DNA of 8,454 bases from Ilumatobacter sp. (GTDB taxonomy: Bacteria > Actinomycetota > Acidimicrobiia > Acidimicrobiales > Ilumatobacteraceae). Under the pieces are notes generated by a model, which saw only the letters and a list, made by a program, of their open reading frames with translations, had not been told where the DNA came from and made no database searches. Made by a program: the position numbers and the translations under genes. Shown here one piece after another: positions 6,375 through 8,454 of the stretch (the stretch's first letter is position 1; each line of letters starts with the position of its first letter). The stretch is from the NCBI GenBank assembly GCA_029263275.1, contig JAJCXU010000250.1:1-8454 (forward strand), read 5' to 3'.

Positions 6375-7409
6375 TCAGTTCTCGCCGCCGAGTGACATCA
6401 GACCGCGCATGGCGTCGATGTTCTCGAGCGCCCGACCGGACCCGATGACGACGCTGTAGAGCGGCTCTGCGGCGACGCGGATCGGCATGCCCGTTTCGTG
6501 CGACAAACGCTCATCGAGACCACCGAGCAAGGCACCGCCACCCGTCAGCATGATGCCGTCTTCCATGATGTCGGCAGCAAGCTCGGGCGGGGTCTTGTCG
6601 AGCGTGGTCTTGACGGCGTCGATGATCGCGCTGATCGGCTCGGCGAGCGCTTCACGGATGTGTTCAGTGGTGACCTGAATGGTCCGCGGCAGCCCCGAGA
6701 TGAGGTCGCGGCCTCGGATGTCGGCGGTGACTTCTTCCTCCAGCGGCCATGCCGAGCCCATCTGGATCTTGATCTCCTCCGCGGTGCGTTCGCCGATTGC
6801 GAGAGAGAATTCCTTCTTCACGTACTGCAGCACGGCATCGTCGAGTTCGTCTCCGGCCACCCGCACCGATTGCGCCGTGACGATGCCACCGAGCGAGATG
6901 ACGGCCACCTCGGTGGTGCCACCGCCGATGTCGACGATCATGTTGCCGGACGGCTCGTGGACCGGAAGGTCAGCTCCGATGGCGGCCGCCATGGGTTCTT
7001 CGATGATGTGGACCGGCTTGCGGGCGCCCGCGTATTCAGCGGCATCCTGCACGGCGCGCTGCTCGACCCCGGTGATTCCGGAGGGGACGCAGATGACCAT
7101 GCGGGGCTTGCTCCACTTCGACGCATGCACCTTCTGGATGAAGTACCGCAGCATCTTCTCGCACACCTCGAAGTCGGCGATGACGCCGTCTTTGAGCGGA
7201 CGAATCGCCTTGATGTGGTTGGGCGTACGGCCCATCATGCGCTTGGCTTCGAGACCCACGGCGACGGGGCGACCGTCGTTCGCGTTGATGGCGACGACCG
7301 ACGGCTCATCGAGCACGACGCCGTGGCCACGGACATAAATGAGGGTGTTCGCCGTACCGAGATCGATGGCGAGATCACGTCCCAGGCTGAGCGGGTTGTT
7401 GCGGGCCAT
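6375..7409 (-). CDS. mreB: MreB, actin-like cell-shape protein
   Basis: This 344-residue cytoplasmic ATPase forms filaments on the inner membrane face and guides lateral wall synthesis. It is of normal length. The actin-fold motifs are all present: phosphate-1 DLGTANT (from residue 16), VCEKMLRYFI and VCVPSGITGVEQRAV in domain I, the EEPMAAAIGA segment with Glu137/Glu138, phosphate-2 DIGGGTTE (from 160), and the adenosine motif LTGGGALLGG (from 288). The frame stays open 23 codons further upstream, but those residues look non-coding. The ATG at 7409 has a strong AGGGAGG eight bases before it and gives the standard MARNNPLSLGRDLAIDLG N-terminus. It is the first gene of the mreBCD-mrdA-rodA set. 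Mbl or another paralogue cannot be separated by sequence alone, but the adjacent mreC and mreD favour MreB. Confidence 0.98.
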   Translation of the reverse strand: MARNNPLSLGRDLAIDLGTANTLIYVRGHGVVLDEPSVVAINANDGRPVAVGLEAKRMMGRTPNHIKAIRPLKDGVIADFEVCEKMLRYFIQKVHASKWSKPRMVICVPSGITGVEQRAVQDAAEYAGARKPVHIIEEPMAAAIGADLPVHEPSGNMIVDIGGGTTEVAVISLGGIVTAQSVRVAGDELDDAVLQYVKKEFSLAIGERTAEEIKIQMGSAWPLEEEVTADIRGRDLISGLPRTIQVTTEHIREALAEPISAIIDAVKTTLDKTPPELAADIMEDGIMLTGGGALLGGLDERLSHETGMPIRVAAEPLYSVVIGSGRALENIDAMRGLMSLGGEN

Positions 7410-7417
7410 GTGCTGGC

Positions 7418-7424
7418 CCTCCCT
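7418..7424 (-). promoter_or_regulatory. Strong Shine-Dalgarno sequence of mreB
   Basis: AGGGAGG on the minus strand lies eight bases before the ATG at 7409. It is the best ribosome binding site in the window and decides the mreB start over the longer upstream frame beginning at 7478. Confidence 0.75.
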
Positions 7425-7484
7425 TCGCGAGCTGCAGATTCGAGTGCTGGAGAAGTGGGCGATCCCAACGACACGCACTTCGTT

Positions 7485-7502
7485 CCTGGTCAGAGTACCA
7501 GG
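7485..7502. repeat. Perfect inverted repeat between ndk and mreB
   Basis: CCTGGT and ACCAGG form perfect 6-base arms around a 6-base centre. The element starts 11 bases beyond the ndk stop codon and 75 bases before the mreB start. As RNA it would make a short hairpin after ndk, but no T-run follows. It could be a weak or factor-assisted terminator, an attenuator-like leader hairpin, or a two-fold operator controlling mreB. Confidence 0.5.
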
Positions 7503-7513
7503 GCGATGGATTG

Positions 7514-7924
7514 TTACAGATTCGGGAAGAAAATGCCGATCTCGCGCTGGGCCGACTCGAGCGAGTCGCTGCCATGCACGAGGTTCTCGGTGAAGAGAAT
7601 GCCGAGGTCACCACGGATGGTGCCCGGGTCGGCCTTGGCCGGATTGGTCGTGCCCATCATGTTGCGGACGACTTCCCAGGTGTCTTCCGGGCCCTCGATG
7701 ACCATGGCCACGACAGGGCCACGGCTCATGAACTCGACGAGTTCGCCGTAGAAGCCCTTGCCGACGTGCTCCTCGTAGTGACGAGCGAGCGTGTCAGCGT
7801 CGAGCTGGCGAAGTTCCATCGCGACGATGTCGAGGTTCTTCGCCTCGAAACGTGAGGTGACCGCACCGATGAGCTTGCGCTCGACGGTGTCAGGCTTCAG
7901 GAGGACGAGTGTGCGATCAGACAT
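7514..7924 (-). CDS. ndk: Nucleoside diphosphate kinase
   Basis: This 136-residue cytoplasmic enzyme transfers the terminal phosphate from ATP to other nucleoside diphosphates through a phosphohistidine, balancing the NTP and dNTP pools. It is the normal length for the bacterial enzyme. It shows the N-terminal TLVLLKPDTVERKLIGAV strand with the conserved Lys, the HYEEHVGKGFYGELVEFM segment, the RNMMGTTNPAKADPGTIRGD nucleotide-binding stretch, and the active-site ENLVHGSDS with His117. The ATG at 7924 matches the family's typical MSDRTLVL start. The frame stays open 44 codons further upstream, but that stretch overlaps the divergent GH3 gene and looks non-coding. No Shine-Dalgarno sequence is visible, so translation may be leaderless or near-leaderless. 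A TAGCTT eight bases before the ATG could be a -10 box. ndk just upstream of mreB is an actinobacterial arrangement. Confidence 0.97.
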   Translation of the reverse strand: MSDRTLVLLKPDTVERKLIGAVTSRFEAKNLDIVAMELRQLDADTLARHYEEHVGKGFYGELVEFMSRGPVVAMVIEGPEDTWEVVRNMMGTTNPAKADPGTIRGDLGILFTENLVHGSDSLESAQREIGIFFPNL

Positions 7925-7980
7925 GGCGAACAAAGCTATCGCTGCCGTCCGGGATCGCGGTGCGGTGCCAGACTGCGGGA
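7925..7980. promoter_or_regulatory. Compact divergent control region between ndk and the GH3 gene
   Basis: Only 56 bp separate the ndk ATG from the GH3 GTG, so both promoters must overlap here or reach into the coding regions. On the minus strand a -10-like TAGCTT ends eight bases before the ndk ATG. On the plus strand CAGACT ends six bases before the GTG. Neither has a good -35 match, and neither gene has a properly spaced Shine-Dalgarno sequence. The spacing fits leaderless transcripts, which are common in actinobacteria; the assignment is tentative. Confidence 0.35.
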
Positions 7981-8454
7981 GTGAGACCACGCCTGACGCT
8001 CGCTGCCGCGTTGGCCCTCGTCGGCGCAGCGGCCGGAGCCGGGTCGGCGCAGGCAACGCCGAGCGAACCGGTCGCGGAGAGCGCCACGTGTGCCGCCTCG
8101 CTGTCGATCGAGGATCAGGCCGGGCAGACGATTCTGGCCCTGATCTCCACGCCAGCCCAGCTCGAGGAGATGGCCGAGTTGTTCAGCCAGCACCACATCG
8201 GCGGTATCGCTCCGCTTGGCGACCTCGTCACCGCCCCCGGCTTCGACGAGGGTTCCTTCGGCCGGGCAACCGCCGGTCTTGATGCGGTCGACGTTCCCGG
8301 ACTCTTTGCGAGTGACGAAGAGGGCGGAACAGTCCAGAGGTTCAGAGACATCTTCGGGCCACTCCCCACCGCTCGCCGGCAGGTCGAGACGATGTCGCCT
8401 GCCGAGGTCGAGTCGATGTATGCCGAGTACGGCGCCCAGCTCGCGGTCTTCGGC
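7981..8454 (+). CDS. Secreted glycoside hydrolase family 3 protein, N-terminal part (runs off right edge)
   Basis: The first 158 codons of a gene that continues past the window. Residues 1-25 form a Sec signal peptide: basic MRPR, a long Ala/Leu/Val/Gly hydrophobic core and a GSAQA cleavage motif. No clear lipobox is seen, so the product is probably exported and released. After a short linker, LSIEDQAGQTILALIST fits the start of the GH3 N-terminal barrel. The stretch FASDEEGGTVQRFR (Asp112 to Arg120) followed by GPLPTAR matches the D.EGG.VQR motif of the NagZ/beta-N-acetylglucosaminidase branch. The catalytic KH..G and nucleophile regions lie beyond the edge, so substrate cannot be fixed; beta-glucosidase remains possible. 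A NagZ-like enzyme would cut wall-derived GlcNAc, which would suit its elongasome neighbours, but that link is inference. An in-frame GTG at 7960 is an alternative start, adding seven residues. Confidence 0.85.
   Translation, partial: MRPRLTLAAALALVGAAAGAGSAQATPSEPVAESATCAASLSIEDQAGQTILALISTPAQLEEMAELFSQHHIGGIAPLGDLVTAPGFDEGSFGRATAGLDAVDVPGLFASDEEGGTVQRFRDIFGPLPTARRQVETMSPAEVESMYAEYGAQLAVFG

Noticed and set aside
7410..7478. A 23-residue N-terminal extension of MreB
   Set aside because: The extra residues are unlike MreB, whereas the ATG at 7409 has a strong Shine-Dalgarno sequence and gives the conserved N-terminus.
7466..7500. An ECF-sigma-like GGAAC box in the mreB leader (minus strand)
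   Set aside because: Wall-stress sigma factors are known to act on mre genes in some actinobacteria, but no matching -10 element lies at the required distance.
6498..7751. A 417-codon plus-strand frame opposite mreB and part of ndk
   Set aside because: It is an antisense shadow: no motif, biased composition, and complete overlap with genes showing intact family signatures.
7925..8056. A 44-residue N-terminal extension of nucleoside diphosphate kinase
   Set aside because: It would overlap the divergent GH3 gene, is Arg/Pro/Ser-rich without resemblance to the family, and the shorter form has the exact usual length.

Overview
The window looks like a chromosomal core region from a high-GC actinobacterium, most plausibly of the Acidimicrobiia/Ilumatobacter type. 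This rests on three things: the GC-rich sequence (roughly 60% by eye), the gene order ndk - mreB - mreC - mreD - mrdA (PBP2) - rodA - RNase E/G, which is an actinobacterial arrangement, and the style of the RNase E/G N-terminus. The lineage is an inference from gene order and protein style, not from a database comparison.

Almost everything lies on the minus strand. Reading in the direction of transcription, from high to low coordinates: ndk (7924-7514), a 104-bp gap with a perfect inverted repeat, mreB (7409-6375), mreC (6329-5148), mreD (5119-4580), a 158-bp gap, mrdA (4421-2163), rodA (2113-959), a 274-bp gap, and the first 228 codons of an RNase E/G-family gene (684 to the window edge). 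On the plus strand, divergent from ndk, the first 158 codons of a secreted glycoside hydrolase family 3 protein (NagZ/beta-glucosidase-like) run off the right edge. The two divergent starts are 56 bp apart.

mreB to rodA encode the elongasome, the machine for lateral cell-wall growth. MreB is the cytoplasmic actin-like filament, MreC and MreD are the membrane scaffold, RodA is the SEDS glycan polymerase and PBP2 is the matching transpeptidase. Spacing within mreBCD (45 and 28 bp) and between mrdA and rodA (49 bp) fits an operon. The larger mreD-mrdA gap could hold an internal promoter, but none is convincing.

I found no mobile element, CRISPR array, RNA gene or wholly new system. The points worth a second look are lineage-specific elaborations of core proteins: a Thr/Pro/acidic insert of about 115 residues in the MreC beta domain, a four-cysteine segment between the catalytic motifs of PBP2, and a long basic RNase E/G N-terminal tail with tandem GGKQ-like tetrapeptides and an RGG box. 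Smaller items are two inverted repeats, a 10-codon mini-ORF overlapping the rodA start, and a compact divergent control region.
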